In this document: piece after piece, positions 1-10,474 of the stretch
How positions within the stretch are numbered: position 1 is the first letter of the stretch
How the letters are laid out: each line of letters begins with the position of its first letter
Position numbers and translations under genes: made by a program
The notes under the pieces: model-generated
Told to the model about the DNA's origin: nothing
The model's database searches: none
The model's input: the letters and a program-made list of their open reading frames with translations, nothing else
Source: Polaromonas sp.
Lineage (GTDB): Bacteria; Pseudomonadota; Gammaproteobacteria; Burkholderiales; Burkholderiaceae_C
Length of the DNA stretch: 64,000 bases
Assembly (NCBI RefSeq): GCF_029945685.1
Contig: NZ_JAQSDA010000009.1
Coordinates: 1-64,000 of the forward strand
Direction: 5' to 3'

Positions 1-18
1 GGGTCGCCTTTTCTTTTG

Positions 19-54
19 CTTACTTTTCTTTTGGCGACGCAAAAGAAAAGTGAG
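19..54. repeat. Intergenic hairpin downstream of ybdK
   Basis: Two arms of 15 bases (19-33 and 40-54) are complementary with one G-T pair, around a 6-base loop. A second G/C hairpin (GCCGGG/CCCGGC) follows at about 60-77. The arms are T-rich and A-rich, so the structure could end transcription from either side. It lies about 100 bases past the ybdK stop. Similar hairpins are common between genes in this bacterial family; that is memory, not a search. Confidence 0.5.
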
Positions 55-153
55 TAGCTGCCGGGCTACCCCCGGCTTGCTGGCAAACCTCCAACAGCAG
101 AAGCAAAGAAGACTTCAACAAGCTCAGCCTGAGCAGCATGAAGACGCTGCCGC

Positions 154-1311
154 CTAAACCGGCAATCCCCGGAATTTAAGCGCGGCCTGGCGAATCACTT
201 CGGCCAGCAGGTTTTCCTTGGCCTGCAACTCGCGCAACCAGCGCGCGTCGTTGTTGGACAGCTCGACGCTGCTGCGCAGCAGGTGAATGCCGCTGCTGGC
301 CCCAAGGGCTCTGGCGTGTGAGCCGATCTTGTCCATGGTCATCAGGATGTGGTCGCGCAGGGCCATGTGTTCGCCGGTGGCCGGGTCCACGTAGACCGCC
401 TCCAGCCCGAAGCGGCAGGCCTGGAAGCGGTTGTAGGTGTAGACCAGGTAGTCGTCTTCGGTCGGCGTGAAGGGCTGGTCGTTCATGAACCACGAAGCGA
501 GCGACTGCACGTAACCCGACAGCGCGGCGGCGCGGCCCACTGTCAACGGGGTGTCGAAAACGCGGATCTCAATGGTGCCGAACTCCGGCTTGGGCCGGAT
601 GTCCCAGTAGAAGTCCTTCATGCTCCTGACCACGCCGGTGCGTGTCATTTTCTCGAAGTAGACCGTGAACTCGTCCCAGGTCAGCGCCATCGGCGCGCGG
701 CCCGACAGCGGAAAGGCAAACACCGAATTCAGGCGCGCTGAGTCAAAGGCCGTGTCCTGCCCCTGGACATAAGGCGAGGAGGCCGACAGTGCAATGAAGT
801 GCGGAATGTAGCGCGACATGCGGTGCAGCGTCAGCAGCGCGGTGTCGGCATCGGGGCAACCCACATGCACGTGCTGGCCAAAAATCGTGAACTGCTTGGA
901 CAGGTAGCCGTACAGCTCGGACAGCTCGCGAAAACGCGGCTTGTCGTAAATGCGGCGTTCGTGCCACTGCTGGAAAGGGTGGGTGCCACCACCGACCACT
1001 GCAATGTTCAGCTTGTCAGCGCTTTTGACCAGCGCGTCGCGGATTTGCGTGAGCTGGCCCAGCACCTCCGACGAAGACTGGCACACGCCGGTGGAGATCT
1101 CGATCATGCTCGACGTCATCTCGGGGACCACGCTGCCGGGCAGCGGAATCTTTTCCATCAGGCGCAGCATGTCTTCGGCATACGGGGCGAGGTCGTAGTC
1201 ATGGGTGTTGACGAGCTGCAGTTCCAGCTCGACGCCGAGCGACAGCGCCTCCGATTTCTGGAAGGGCTCCAGCCCGCCGGGTGCCAGTTGCGCAGGGGTG
1301 TGTTTACTCAC
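154..1311 (-). CDS. ybdK: YbdK-type carboxylate-amine ligase (glutamate-cysteine ligase 2 family)
   Basis: 385 residues. It belongs to the GCS2 family, ATP-dependent ligases that join glutamate to an amine such as cysteine; the physiological substrate of YbdK proteins is not settled. Visible family motifs include [10 protein letters not shown] near the N-terminus, [13 protein letters not shown], and [11 protein letters not shown] in the middle. An open frame extends back to 1398, but the better start is GTG at 1311. It has GGAGAG just upstream, and it overlaps the antiporter stop in the string GTGAGTAA. That overlap suggests translational coupling with the upstream gene. Family assignment is secure; the start is inferred. 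Confidence 0.88.
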   Translation of the reverse strand: MSKHTPAQLAPGGLEPFQKSEALSLGVELELQLVNTHDYDLAPYAEDMLRLMEKIPLPGSVVPEMTSSMIEISTGVCQSSSEVLGQLTQIRDALVKSADKLNIAVVGGGTHPFQQWHERRIYDKPRFRELSELYGYLSKQFTIFGQHVHVGCPDADTALLTLHRMSRYIPHFIALSASSPYVQGQDTAFDSARLNSVFAFPLSGRAPMALTWDEFTVYFEKMTRTGVVRSMKDFYWDIRPKPEFGTIEIRVFDTPLTVGRAAALSGYVQSLASWFMNDQPFTPTEDDYLVYTYNRFQACRFGLEAVYVDPATGEHMALRDHILMTMDKIGSHARALGASSGIHLLRSSVELSNNDARWLRELQAKENLLAEVIRQAALKFRGLPV

Positions 1312-2560
1312 GGAGCTCTCCGGTTGAGGGGGTCCAGGGTTTGTGCGCCCAGGGCTTGGAGCTTTCACGGGCACGGTAGATGGAGAAGGTCGCGACAATG
1401 GCGCCCAGCACTTCCATCAGCAGGATGGCCGGTAGCGCAATGCTTGCAATACGCGGTCCCAGGGAAGCCGACGAAGCCACAAACTGGGAAACGATGAGCA
1501 GCGCCACCGAGGACATGGGCGACATCGCGCAGCCGACCCACAGGGCCTGCTTCCAGCTGGCGCCGCTGCCCACATTGCCGAGCGCGACGCCGGTGATTTT
1601 GGCCAGAGCCCGTGCCACGACCAGCGCCGCCACCAGTCCGGCCACCTGGCCGCTCCAGTCGGCCTGTGCGGCCACCACGGAGACCAGCACAAACATCAGC
1701 ATGGTCAGCATCGCCGAGGCGGTGCCCATCTGCCGCGGCCAGGACCACGGCCGGGGATTGAGCTGCTTGAGCATCATGCCGCCCAGCAGCGCAGCCAGCG
1801 GAGCCGATCCGCCGAAGTGCGCGGCCAGTGCAGCGCCCGCAGCGATCAGGGCCAGCAGCAGGATGGCGGTGTTCTCGCTGGTCGGGCTCATCACGCGAAG
1901 GGCCGACCGCAGCGCCAGCGCCAGGCCGGCACCCACCACCACCGACAGGCCCAGCACCACGGCCACCGGGTAGAAGGTGTCGGTGAGACTTTGTTCGCCG
2001 CGGCCCATCATGCCGGCGCGGGCGCTGCAAAGCGTCAGCGCATACAGTGTGCTCAGGGTCGACAGCACCATGGCCCGCTCGGTCACGGGACCGGAGGCGC
2101 GGGTGTCGATGATCACGCGCGACAGCACCGCCGGCGAAGCCGCCATGGCCAGCAGGGCCAGCGGCTCGGCGACAACCTCCCGCATGCCGAAAAAGGTCAG
2201 CGCCCAGTAGACGGCGACAAAGGTCAGTGTCGATTCGGCCAGGCTTTGCACCAGCACCATGGGGTTGTGGCGGAACCAGCGCAGAGGAATGCGGCCACCC
2301 GCTTCAAACAGCACGACGGCCACACCGAGTTCCAGCAGAAACAGGCCCGTTCCCTGCAGCGGCCAGGCGGCGCCGGTAAACCCGGCCAGGCCGGCAAAGG
2401 CGCCGACCGCCGAATACCCCACCACCTTGGGCACGCCCGCGTAGCGTTGCACCAGGTGCCCGGTCAGTGCGGCCAGCGCCAGAAGGAAGGACCACTGGAC
2501 CGTGGGCAGACCCGCTGAGGGTTTGATCCATTCGGCCCAGATGGCCATGATTTCATTCAT
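1304..2560 (-). CDS. Cation:proton antiporter (Na+/H+ exchanger family)
   Basis: 418 residues, almost entirely hydrophobic, with about 11-13 predicted membrane helices, as expected for the CPA family of monovalent cation/proton antiporters of the inner membrane. The stretch [11 protein letters not shown] and the later ACARLG-like gly-rich helices fit this fold. A GGAGA sequence sits about 10 bases before the ATG. It is followed without a gap by ybdK, whose start codon overlaps this stop, so the two probably form an operon. The cation carried cannot be told from the sequence. Confidence 0.8.
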   Translation of the reverse strand: MNEIMAIWAEWIKPSAGLPTVQWSFLLALAALTGHLVQRYAGVPKVVGYSAVGAFAGLAGFTGAAWPLQGTGLFLLELGVAVVLFEAGGRIPLRWFRHNPMVLVQSLAESTLTFVAVYWALTFFGMREVVAEPLALLAMAASPAVLSRVIIDTRASGPVTERAMVLSTLSTLYALTLCSARAGMMGRGEQSLTDTFYPVAVVLGLSVVVGAGLALALRSALRVMSPTSENTAILLLALIAAGAALAAHFGGSAPLAALLGGMMLKQLNPRPWSWPRQMGTASAMLTMLMFVLVSVVAAQADWSGQVAGLVAALVVARALAKITGVALGNVGSGASWKQALWVGCAMSPMSSVALLIVSQFVASSASLGPRIASIALPAILLMEVLGAIVATFSIYRARESSKPWAHKPWTPSTGELRE

Positions 2561-2838
2561 GGATGAGTGTCTCCGTTGATTGATTGAAATTCATGCAGCG
2601 CCGCACGGGTGGTGCGCGGGTGCTCGATGGGACCGGCCGCCGATGGGGCGACAAGCCCCGGTGCCTGCGGTGGGTCTATGTTGCGGCCAATGATTTCAGG
2701 CCAGGCAGGCTTCCATGAAAAAAACATGCCTAATTTACAACGCTTCACACTCTTTGCATGTAGGACAAGTACTCACATGGGCGCCTGCCGTGCTGTGGGC
2801 GTAGCAGTTGTCAGGGTGTTGACAGCTCCTGCGCGGTG

Positions 2839-4830
2839 TCAATCAGGCAGAAAAAAGCTGGCCGGCTTGCTGCGCCAGCGCGCCCAGATCGCGGAACGGA
2901 TGCGTCCGCGATCCACGCCGCTGACGCTGTGCGCCCGCAGCGCCAGCCGGAACGCGAAGTAAAAGCTCACCCCCAGGTTGAGAGCGCCGATCAGCGGGAT
3001 GGCGGCCACACACCACCACAGGGCCGGTTGCCGCAGCGCGTCCCAGCCGAGGGCCGCAACGGCCGCGGCCAGCTGGCCGGAAGACAGTGTGACGTGGCGC
3101 ACTTCGAGTTCCACCCCGAAGAAGCCGGTCATCGGCGGAATCAGTCCCAGCATGAAACCCAGGGCGATATTGGAGGTGAAGCCCGAAATGTTGTCGCGCA
3201 TGAAATGGCCCCAGCGCCGCGCCCGTGCAACGCCCAGTGCCCGGGTGATGCGCGGGTTGTAGCGCATGGCCGACGCCAGGCGGTACAGCACAAACCAGTT
3301 TTCCACCCAGCCGCCTATGATGCTGGCAGCAAACAGCACCACGCCGGTGAAGGCGGCCCACAACAGCGTTGGGCCGAGCAGGCTCAGGGCGTGCAGCACA
3401 TGAGCGGCTTCCTTGGCATCGATCATCGGTCGCCCCAGCCCGTACTGCATGGCGATGCTGATCAGCAGGACCGCCGGCACGACCACGAGCACGTTGCCCA
3501 GCACGGCCGCCACCTGGGAGCGCACCAGGTGCGTGACCTCATCGACAAACTCGCTCACCGCTTCGCCCGTGCGCAGGTCCTTGAGCTTGGCGGCCATGGC
3601 CGGTGCCGTCATGGCCGGCTGTTTGGTGGCCAGCGTGAAGTGCATCAACTGGATCAGCACAAAGCTGGCGGCATAGACGATGCTGGACAGGAAGCCGCCC
3701 CAGAAGGCCGACAGTGCCAGCCCCACCACCATGAACTTGAGCAGCGTGGTGACGGCCGTCAGGGCGCCGCCGCCGGCGGCCTTGCCCAGCATGTCGGTGT
3801 AGGCCGCGCGGTCGCGCGTGATGTAGTGCTCGCCGGTTTCGGCGCCGCGTTCGGCCACCTTGGCGGCCAGCAGGGTGGAGTTGCTGGCCACCAGCGCGCG
3901 TATGCTGCGCCGCTCCTCGGCCAGCAGCACCAGCCGGGCCAGCAACTGCATGGCGCTGGTGGCGGGTTTGTCCGAAAGCAGGCAGTCAAGCAGATCACGA
4001 ATGCGCAGGATGCGCTCGCGCAGCTGGCGCAGGCGAAACACCAGGCCGACCGAGATGCCGTGTTCATCAAGATGGACGTACACCGACGAGGCCGCACTGC
4101 GGCAAGCCTCCAGCCGGCTCTTGAACTGGTCAAGCGCCAGATGCAGTGCGCCGCTGTCGGGCCCGTGCAGCAGTAACGCGGCGCGCAGCGCTTCAAGATC
4201 GGCGAGCAGGCCGTGAAAGGGCCGGGCCAGCAGGCTCTGGGGGCTCATCCGCAGGCGCAGTTCGGGCGAGAAGCCGGTGGCGCAGACCTGGCTGGTGCAG
4301 TAGGTCAGGGACTCCAGCAGCGTGGCCTGCCAGTCCTTGAGCAGGGCACTGGCGCCGGGGGCAGGGAGGTCGGCGGGAGCGTCGTCGCCGGCCTGGCCCA
4401 ACAGTGCACCCAGCCGCCCCAGCGTGTCCTCGTCGAGCAGTTTGAGCCACTGTGCGTCAAACGGGACCGGGAACAGCAGCATGAACAGTTCGGTGGCGTG
4501 GGTGGTCTCGGGCGTGCCCGGCAACAGCTTGTAGCGCAGCCGTTCGCCGAGTTCGCTGAGAAAAGCGGCACGTGGCGCAAAACCGAAATCGGCAAACAGG
4601 GGCGTGGCATCCACCGTTTCGACCAGGGTGAGCCACCACAGGCGCAGCCGCTCCGGAAAACCCGGCCGGGCATGCGCCGCGTCGAGGAACAGCCCCACCC
4701 GCGACAGCGCCGCCTGCGCATTGCTCGCGTCCCCGCGTATCCAGTCCAGCAGGTCGCTGAGCCAGAGGTGCCGCACGGCCAGTTCAGCCCCGGGCTCCAG
4801 CTGGTCGAGCAGCTCGCTCAGTGTCCGCAT
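2839..4830 (-). CDS. Gcr-type 'site-specific recombinase' family membrane protein
   Basis: 663 residues. It resembles the betaproteobacterial family annotated as site-specific recombinase (PF10136, named after gonococcal Gcr). The name is doubtful: no recombinase catalytic motif is visible, and several hydrophobic segments lie in the middle and C-terminal half (about residues 340-400, 450-500 and 540-630), so it is more likely a membrane protein of unknown role. It starts 12 bases after the apaG stop on the same strand, so it is probably co-transcribed with apaG. Family call is moderately sure; function is unknown. Confidence 0.7.
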   Translation of the reverse strand: MRTLSELLDQLEPGAELAVRHLWLSDLLDWIRGDASNAQAALSRVGLFLDAAHARPGFPERLRLWWLTLVETVDATPLFADFGFAPRAAFLSELGERLRYKLLPGTPETTHATELFMLLFPVPFDAQWLKLLDEDTLGRLGALLGQAGDDAPADLPAPGASALLKDWQATLLESLTYCTSQVCATGFSPELRLRMSPQSLLARPFHGLLADLEALRAALLLHGPDSGALHLALDQFKSRLEACRSAASSVYVHLDEHGISVGLVFRLRQLRERILRIRDLLDCLLSDKPATSAMQLLARLVLLAEERRSIRALVASNSTLLAAKVAERGAETGEHYITRDRAAYTDMLGKAAGGGALTAVTTLLKFMVVGLALSAFWGGFLSSIVYAASFVLIQLMHFTLATKQPAMTAPAMAAKLKDLRTGEAVSEFVDEVTHLVRSQVAAVLGNVLVVVPAVLLISIAMQYGLGRPMIDAKEAAHVLHALSLLGPTLLWAAFTGVVLFAASIIGGWVENWFVLYRLASAMRYNPRITRALGVARARRWGHFMRDNISGFTSNIALGFMLGLIPPMTGFFGVELEVRHVTLSSGQLAAAVAALGWDALRQPALWWCVAAIPLIGALNLGVSFYFAFRLALRAHSVSGVDRGRIRSAIWARWRSKPASFFLPD

Positions 4831-4842
4831 GGCCGGACGCCC

Positions 4843-5250
4843 CTAGTGGAGGACACGGGCGCCGCCGGCCTGGCCGGGGCCACCGCCACGGCCAGCCTCG
4901 AGCACAAACATCGGAATGGTCGCTTCGAAACGTTCGCCATCCTCGGCAACACAGAAGTAGCTGCCGTGCATGGTGCCGGTGGGTGTGCGCAGGCGCGAAC
5001 CGCTGCTGTACTGGAAGGACTCGCCCGGTTTGAGCAGTGGCTGATGGCCGACCACGCCCAGGCCCTTGACCTCCTCGGTGTGACCGCGCGCGTCGCTGAT
5101 GATCCAGTGGCGCGAAATCAGCTGCGCCGCGACCTCGCCGGTGTTGGTGATCGTGACGGTGTAGGCAAAGCCATACACCTCGTCTTCGGGGGCCGATTGC
5201 TCGGGAAGGTAGTGTGGCTGGACGTCGCAGGAAAATTCGTATTTCGGCAT
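4843..5250 (-). CDS. apaG: ApaG protein
   Basis: 135 residues, the usual ApaG length. The family has a fibronectin-like beta sandwich and is linked genetically to Co2+/Mg2+ efflux and diadenosine tetraphosphate metabolism; its biochemical role is not known. Typical motifs are YTVTITNTGEVAAQLISRHW, the GxGVVGxQP stretch and GTMHGSYFCV. The gene is transcribed away from rpe with a 97-base gap that must hold both promoters. It lies directly upstream of the Gcr-like gene on the same strand. Confidence 0.93.
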   Translation of the reverse strand: MPKYEFSCDVQPHYLPEQSAPEDEVYGFAYTVTITNTGEVAAQLISRHWIISDARGHTEEVKGLGVVGHQPLLKPGESFQYSSGSRLRTPTGTMHGSYFCVAEDGERFEATIPMFVLEAGRGGGPGQAGGARVLH

Positions 5251-5347
5251 GGGGTTCCCATAGAGGCGCCCATGTTAACCGCCCTCCGGCGGGCATGAAA
5301 ATCCGGGGGAAATGGGCGGGGTGCGCACTTGCTGCGACAATCCTGCC

Positions 5348-6043
5348 ATGAGCCAAAACAAGCCACCGGTGTACCGGATTGCCCCGTCGATTCTGTCCGC
5401 CGATTTCGCGCGCCTGGGTGAGGAACTGAGGTCAGTCATCGAGGCCGGCGCCGACTGGATCCACTTTGACGTGATGGACAACCATTACGTGCCCAACCTG
5501 ACCTTCGGGCCCATGATCTGCAGCGCCCTCAAGCCGCACGCCAAAAAGGCCGACGGCACCGCGGTGCCGATCGACGTGCACCTGATGGTGCAGCCGGTCG
5601 ACAGCCTGGCCGCAGCCTTTGCCGATGCCGGCGCAGACCTGATCAGTTTTCACCCCGACGCTTCCGGCCATGTGCACCGCAGCGTGCAGGCCATCAAGTC
5701 CAAAGGCTGCAAGGCCGGGCTGGTCTTCAACCCCGCCGCGCCGCTGGATGTGCTGGACTGGGTCATCGACGACATCGACCTGATTCTGATCATGAGTGTC
5801 AACCCCGGTTTTGGCGGCCAGAGTTTCATCGACTCGGCCCTGCGCAAGATCGAGCAGGCGAGAAAGCGCATTGACGCGTCCGGCAAGGACATCCGTCTGG
5901 AGGTCGACGGCGGCATCAAGCTCGACAACATTGCGCAGGTGGCAGCGGCCGGAGCCGACACCTTTGTGGCGGGCAGTGCGATTTTCGGCAAGCCGGATTA
6001 CCGGTCGGTGATCGAGGGAATGCGGGCAGCGCTGGCGACATAG
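5348..6043 (+). CDS. rpe: Ribulose-phosphate 3-epimerase
   Basis: 231 residues. It interconverts ribulose 5-phosphate and xylulose 5-phosphate in the pentose phosphate and Calvin pathways. Visible motifs are [10 protein letters not shown] at the N-terminus, [14 protein letters not shown] with the metal-binding His and Asp, [14 protein letters not shown] and EVDGGI, all characteristic of the TIM-barrel enzyme. The frame is open from 5312, but family members begin at MSQ/PxYRIAPS, so ATG 5348 is chosen. In related genomes rpe is commonly next to gph; here they are separated by a 5-kb signalling block. Confidence 0.95.
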   Translation: MSQNKPPVYRIAPSILSADFARLGEELRSVIEAGADWIHFDVMDNHYVPNLTFGPMICSALKPHAKKADGTAVPIDVHLMVQPVDSLAAAFADAGADLISFHPDASGHVHRSVQAIKSKGCKAGLVFNPAAPLDVLDWVIDDIDLILIMSVNPGFGGQSFIDSALRKIEQARKRIDASGKDIRLEVDGGIKLDNIAQVAAAGADTFVAGSAIFGKPDYRSVIEGMRAALAT

Positions 6044-6107
6044 GCCGATAGCGCAGCCTGCGGGTGAACCAGGCGCCGTGCCCTGGCTGGATTGGAAGGG
6101 CCGGACC

Positions 6108-7760
6108 ATGGAGACTGCGGGCAGACCGGAAGTGGAGGAGCTCAAGCAGAGCAGCCGTGCGAACCTGCCGGAGCCGCTGCACAGGCACCGCATTCTGGTG
6201 ATTGAGGACAGCGCGGATATCCGCTACCTGCTCACGGCCCTGTTGCAGGACAGCTACGAGGTGATGGCGGCTGCCGCCGGCGAGGTTGGCCTGGACATGG
6301 CCCGTTCGGCCGAGCGGCCCGACATCATCCTGCTGGACGTGGTGATGCCGGACATGGACGGCTACGAGGTGCTTGCCCGGCTCAGCCGGGACCCGCGCAC
6401 CGCCGATATTCCGGTCATTTTCCTCACGGCGCTGGGCAGCGAGGATGAAGAGCAACGGGGGCTGGACCTGGGCGCGACCGACTACGTCACCAAGCCCATC
6501 AGCCCGCCGGTGCTGCTGGCGCGCCTGAAGCTGCACCTTGAGCGCCACGCCAATGCCAGGCGCCTGAAGGTGTTGTCCGAGCAGCTCTCGCGGTACCTGG
6601 CGCCGCAGGTTTACCAGTCGCTTTTTGACGGTTCACGCCAGGCCGAAATCCGGACGCAGCGCAAGAAGCTGACGGTGTTTTTCTCCGACATCAAGAATTT
6701 CACCGAGTCGACGGCGCAGTGGCAGCCTGAAGAGGTCACGCTGCTGCTCAACAGCTATTTCGCGGAAATGTCGCAGATTGCCGCCGAGTATGGCGCGACG
6801 CTGGACAAATTCATCGGGGACGCCATCGTCATTTTTTTTGGCGATCCGCATACGCTGGGCGTTCGCGAGGATGCGGTGCAGTGCGTGCGGATGGCCATCG
6901 CCATGCAAAAACGCATGGAAGGGCTGCGGGCCCGCTGGCGCGACATGGGCATCCACAGGAATTTCGAGATACGTATCGGCATCAACTCGGGGTTTTGCGA
7001 CGTCGGCAATTTCGGCAGCAGCCTGCGCATGGAATACACCATCATCGGCCGTGAGGTCAACCTGGCCGCCCGCCTTGAGCAGGCTGCCGAGCCCGGCGAA
7101 ATCCTGATTTCCAGCGAGACCCATGCCCTGGTGCAAGGCCAGGTGCAGGCCGACGCTCGGGACGCCATCCTCGCCAAGGGCTTTGCCCAGCCCATCCCGG
7201 TGTATGTGGTCCGCGGGGAAAACACCGGAGTGCCCGGCGATCCCGGGGTCATCCGCTTTGACGGGCCCGGCTTGCGTCTGGAGCTAAATGCGGTCCGCCT
7301 GACCACCGCGCAAAAGGCCGAGGCCGTGAGCGAGTTGCGCAAGGCGCTGGCAAGGCTGGAAGCGGCAACGACCGGCGACCCGGATGCCGATGCCTGGCCC
7401 ACCGCCATCGCGGGGCTGGACCTGGCCCTCGGGCTGCGCCGGGCGATGGGCGTGAAAACGCTTTATCTCTCCATGCTGGGGCGTTTTCTGGAAGGGCGCA
7501 GAGACACCCCCCGGCGCATCCGGGAGGCGCTCGACGCGGGCGACACAAAAGCAGCGGAACTGCTGGTCCACTCCCTGCGCGGCCTGTCCGGGCAGATCGG
7601 CGCCACGCAGGTGCCCGACCATGCGCAGGCGCTGGAGCAGGCACTGCACGGGGAAGCGCCGCGCGCCGCCCTCGATGTTTTGCTGTTGCGCCTGGAGGCC
7701 TCGTTGGGCGAATTGATGGCGGCGCTGGAGTCCGGCTTGCCCGCAGCGGCCACGCCATGA
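6108..7760 (+). CDS. Response regulator with class III nucleotide cyclase and Hpt domains
   Basis: 550 residues. A receiver domain (about 28-145) carries the phospho-acceptor D77 and conserved K129. It is followed by a class III adenylate/guanylate cyclase domain (about 185-350) with the two metal-binding aspartates D194 (FFSD) and D238 (FIGD), base-recognition K234 and T311, and the transition-state pair N318 and R322. Thr at the position often held by Asp is the pattern of class IIIb cyclases. The C-terminal part looks like an Hpt domain with H488 in VHSLRG. Output is probably cAMP made in response to phosphorylation. ATG 6108 is preferred over GTG 6078 because GGAAGG precedes it. It is followed 124 bases later by a hybrid kinase, its likely partner. 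Confidence 0.85.
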   Translation: METAGRPEVEELKQSSRANLPEPLHRHRILVIEDSADIRYLLTALLQDSYEVMAAAAGEVGLDMARSAERPDIILLDVVMPDMDGYEVLARLSRDPRTADIPVIFLTALGSEDEEQRGLDLGATDYVTKPISPPVLLARLKLHLERHANARRLKVLSEQLSRYLAPQVYQSLFDGSRQAEIRTQRKKLTVFFSDIKNFTESTAQWQPEEVTLLLNSYFAEMSQIAAEYGATLDKFIGDAIVIFFGDPHTLGVREDAVQCVRMAIAMQKRMEGLRARWRDMGIHRNFEIRIGINSGFCDVGNFGSSLRMEYTIIGREVNLAARLEQAAEPGEILISSETHALVQGQVQADARDAILAKGFAQPIPVYVVRGENTGVPGDPGVIRFDGPGLRLELNAVRLTTAQKAEAVSELRKALARLEAATTGDPDADAWPTAIAGLDLALGLRRAMGVKTLYLSMLGRFLEGRRDTPRRIREALDAGDTKAAELLVHSLRGLSGQIGATQVPDHAQALEQALHGEAPRAALDVLLLRLEASLGELMAALESGLPAAATP

Positions 7761-7884
7761 CCGGCAGGCTGCGTCCGGCCGCAGGCAGGCCTGCAGGGTC
7801 CACTGGTGTATCGTGCGTACAAGCGGTTCGGGAAAAGCCCGCGGGGCACCGATCCCGCACCCAGCCCCCGCACAAGGCCCCGCC

Positions 7885-10410
7885 ATGAAGCTGCCCTTTC
7901 GCACCAACATCACCATCGCCCTGGGCTTGGGCCTGCTCCTGATGGCCCTGAGCACGGTCACGTCCTACATCACCATCCATTCGCTGCTTGAGGACGAGAA
8001 GGGCGAAGAAAAAATCCAGGTGACGGTGGTCCTGCTGGAGCGGCTCGTCTCGCAGTTCAAGACCACAGAGTCCCTGCAGCGGCGCTACCTTCTGACCAAC
8101 GTCGACCAGGACCTGGCCGCCTACCGGCAGGCCAGGGCAGAGTTGCAGCAGGTGCTGCTGGGCGTCGGTGGCCTGCCGGCGGCGGACGAGCGCCTGGCAG
8201 ACCTGCGTACCCTGCAGGGGCTGGTCGCCCGACGACTGGATTTCATGGAGGAGACCGTCAGCGCCCGGCAACAGGCGGGGCTGGAGGCGGCGATCGCGCT
8301 GGTCGGCAGCGACGTGAACCGCCAGCTTCACAACGACATCGGGGAGCTCGCCGGCCGGATCAAGAGCACCCAGGCGCAGACTCTGGATCGTTCCGAAAAA
8401 AACACCCGGAGGACGGCGCAGACGGTCCGCTTGCTGATTCTGTTGAGCGGCCTGCTCACGCTTGGGCTGCTCGGCTGGACCATTCGGGCCGCAATCCGTG
8501 CGCAGGCCAAGAACCGCAGCATCCAGGCCGAACTGGCCGACAGCGAAGCCATGAGCCGCGCCATCACCGAGAGCATGGCAGAAGGGGTGGTGACCGCCAC
8601 CGGGGATGGCCTGGTCGTCCACGCCAACAGCGCTGCCCGGCACCTCTTCGGCTACCGCCTCGACGAGCTGATGGGGCAACCGGTGGTCAGGCTGCTGCCT
8701 GTGCGTTACCAGATGGGCTTCACGGCCTTCTTCGCGTCGCTGGCGGACCGGCCCCGGGGCTTCCGGGAGTCCGATACGCAGGTCGTGGGCCAGCGCCGTG
8801 ACGGCACCGAGTTTCCGGTCAACGTGTCCTTTGGCGACGTCAATGTCGGCGGCCGGCGCTTGTTCACGGCCATCATTCGTGACGTCACCGAAAGCAAGCG
8901 GATTGCCCAGCACTTGCGCGACAGCGAGGAGCAGTTGCGCCAGCTCACCGATAATGTCCCGGCCTTGATGGCCTACGTGGACAGCGACCAGCGTTTCCAG
9001 TTTCACAACAAGGCCTATGAAGAGGTTTTTGGCTTGCCGCGGGAAAGAATCGACGGCAAAACCCTGCTTGAAATCACCGGCCCCGAGTTTTACAACCGGA
9101 TCAGCCACCATGTGCAGGAGGCGCTGTCCGGCTATGCGGTGCGTTACGAGCGGGAGCAGGTCACCGCCAGCGGTGAGCGGCGCGAATACGTGATGAGTTA
9201 TTTCCCGCGCTACGGCGAGGGCGATGAGGAGGACAAGGTCATCGGATTTTTCTCGCTGGGTACCGACGTCACCGAGCTCAAGCGCATCGACCGCATGAAA
9301 AGCGAGTTTGTCTCCATCGTCAGCCATGAACTGCGCACCCCCCTGACTTCGATACGCGGCTCGCTGGGGCTGGTCTCGGGGGGCGTGGCCGGTGCGCTGC
9401 CGGAACGGGCCAAAAGCCTTGTGGAAATCGCCAAAAACAATTGTGAGCGGTTGATCCGCCTGATCAACGACATCCTCGACAGTGAAAAAATCGAGTCCGG
9501 CAAGATGCAGTTCGAGCTGCAGCCGCTGGAACTGCTGCCGCTGCTGCAGCGGACGCTGGCGGACAACGAGGGATTTGCCGCGCAGCACCAGGTCAGGCTG
9601 GCCCTGCATGCGCCCAGACAGCCCCTGAAGGCCCTGGTGGACAGCGACCGCCTGCTCCAGGTGATGACCAACCTGCTGTCCAATGCCATCAAGTTTTCTC
9701 CCGCGCAGGGCACGGTGCTGGTGCTGCTGGGCCGGCACGCCGGCCGCCTGCGTGTCGAGGTCAGTGACAATGGACCCGGTATCCCCGAAGAATTCCGCCA
9801 GCGCATTTTTCAGAAATTTTCGCAAGCCGATTCTTCCGACACACGCCAGAAGGGTGGTACCGGTCTCGGCCTGGCGATTTCAAAGGCGATTGTGGAGCGG
9901 ATGGAGGGAAGCCTGGGCTTCACCTCCAAGGTCGATGTGGGGACCACCTTCTATTTCGAACTGCCGGAGTGGCGCGAGGCGCCACCGGTGACAGCGCCCA
10001 TGAGTCTTGATGGCATCAACCGGCCGCGTATCCTGGTGTGTGAAGACGACCCGGATGTCGCCCGGCTGATAGGCATGATGCTGGACAAAGCCGGCTTCGA
10101 TGCCGACATCGCCCACACAGCGGCACAGGCGCGTGACTACCTCAACATGGTGTCTTACACCGCGATGACCGTGGACGTGCAGCTTCCCTACGAAAACGGG
10201 CTGGACCTGATCCGTTCACTGCGGCAGGACAAACGCACCGCGGACCTGCCGGTTCTGGTGCTGTCCGTGACCGCTGCGGAAGCCCGGCTGCATGCCGGCA
10301 ACACCCTGGCAGTGTCGGCCTGGCTTGAAAAGCCGATTGACGAACAACGCCTGCTGGGCAGCTTGCGTCAGGCCATCGACGGCCGGCGGGCGGCCCGTGG
10401 CCGGCGCTGA
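7885..10410 (+). CDS. Hybrid sensor histidine kinase (CHASE3-like, 2 PAS, HisKA, HATPase, receiver)
   Basis: 841 residues from the ATG at 7885. A first membrane helix (about 8-30) and a second (about 182-203) enclose a helical periplasmic region that resembles CHASE3. Two PAS domains follow (about 225-465), then a HisKA domain with H481 in SHELRTPLTS, an ATPase domain with N-box (NLLSNAIKFS), DNGPGIP and GTGLGLAIS, and a C-terminal receiver with phospho-acceptor D764. The neighbouring cyclase protein has receiver and Hpt domains, so a phosphorelay between the two is likely. The signal sensed is unknown. The open frame extends upstream to 7813 but that part looks non-coding. Confidence 0.85.
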   Translation: MKLPFRTNITIALGLGLLLMALSTVTSYITIHSLLEDEKGEEKIQVTVVLLERLVSQFKTTESLQRRYLLTNVDQDLAAYRQARAELQQVLLGVGGLPAADERLADLRTLQGLVARRLDFMEETVSARQQAGLEAAIALVGSDVNRQLHNDIGELAGRIKSTQAQTLDRSEKNTRRTAQTVRLLILLSGLLTLGLLGWTIRAAIRAQAKNRSIQAELADSEAMSRAITESMAEGVVTATGDGLVVHANSAARHLFGYRLDELMGQPVVRLLPVRYQMGFTAFFASLADRPRGFRESDTQVVGQRRDGTEFPVNVSFGDVNVGGRRLFTAIIRDVTESKRIAQHLRDSEEQLRQLTDNVPALMAYVDSDQRFQFHNKAYEEVFGLPRERIDGKTLLEITGPEFYNRISHHVQEALSGYAVRYEREQVTASGERREYVMSYFPRYGEGDEEDKVIGFFSLGTDVTELKRIDRMKSEFVSIVSHELRTPLTSIRGSLGLVSGGVAGALPERAKSLVEIAKNNCERLIRLINDILDSEKIESGKMQFELQPLELLPLLQRTLADNEGFAAQHQVRLALHAPRQPLKALVDSDRLLQVMTNLLSNAIKFSPAQGTVLVLLGRHAGRLRVEVSDNGPGIPEEFRQRIFQKFSQADSSDTRQKGGTGLGLAISKAIVERMEGSLGFTSKVDVGTTFYFELPEWREAPPVTAPMSLDGINRPRILVCEDDPDVARLIGMMLDKAGFDADIAHTAAQARDYLNMVSYTAMTVDVQLPYENGLDLIRSLRQDKRTADLPVLVLSVTAAEARLHAGNTLAVSAWLEKPIDEQRLLGSLRQAIDGRRAARGRR

Positions 10411-10474
10411 ACCGGTATGATCCCGGTCTGCGCTGCGCTGTCCTTTCCAACCTTCACTCGGGTTCCACCCACCC

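Noticed and set aside
2557-2748. 63-codon minus-strand frame in the gap upstream of the antiporter
   Set aside because: Overlaps the antiporter start region and has no protein-like features.
7249-9825. 858-codon minus-strand frame across the cyclase and kinase genes
   Set aside because: Opposite two genes with clear catalytic domains; no protein-like composition.
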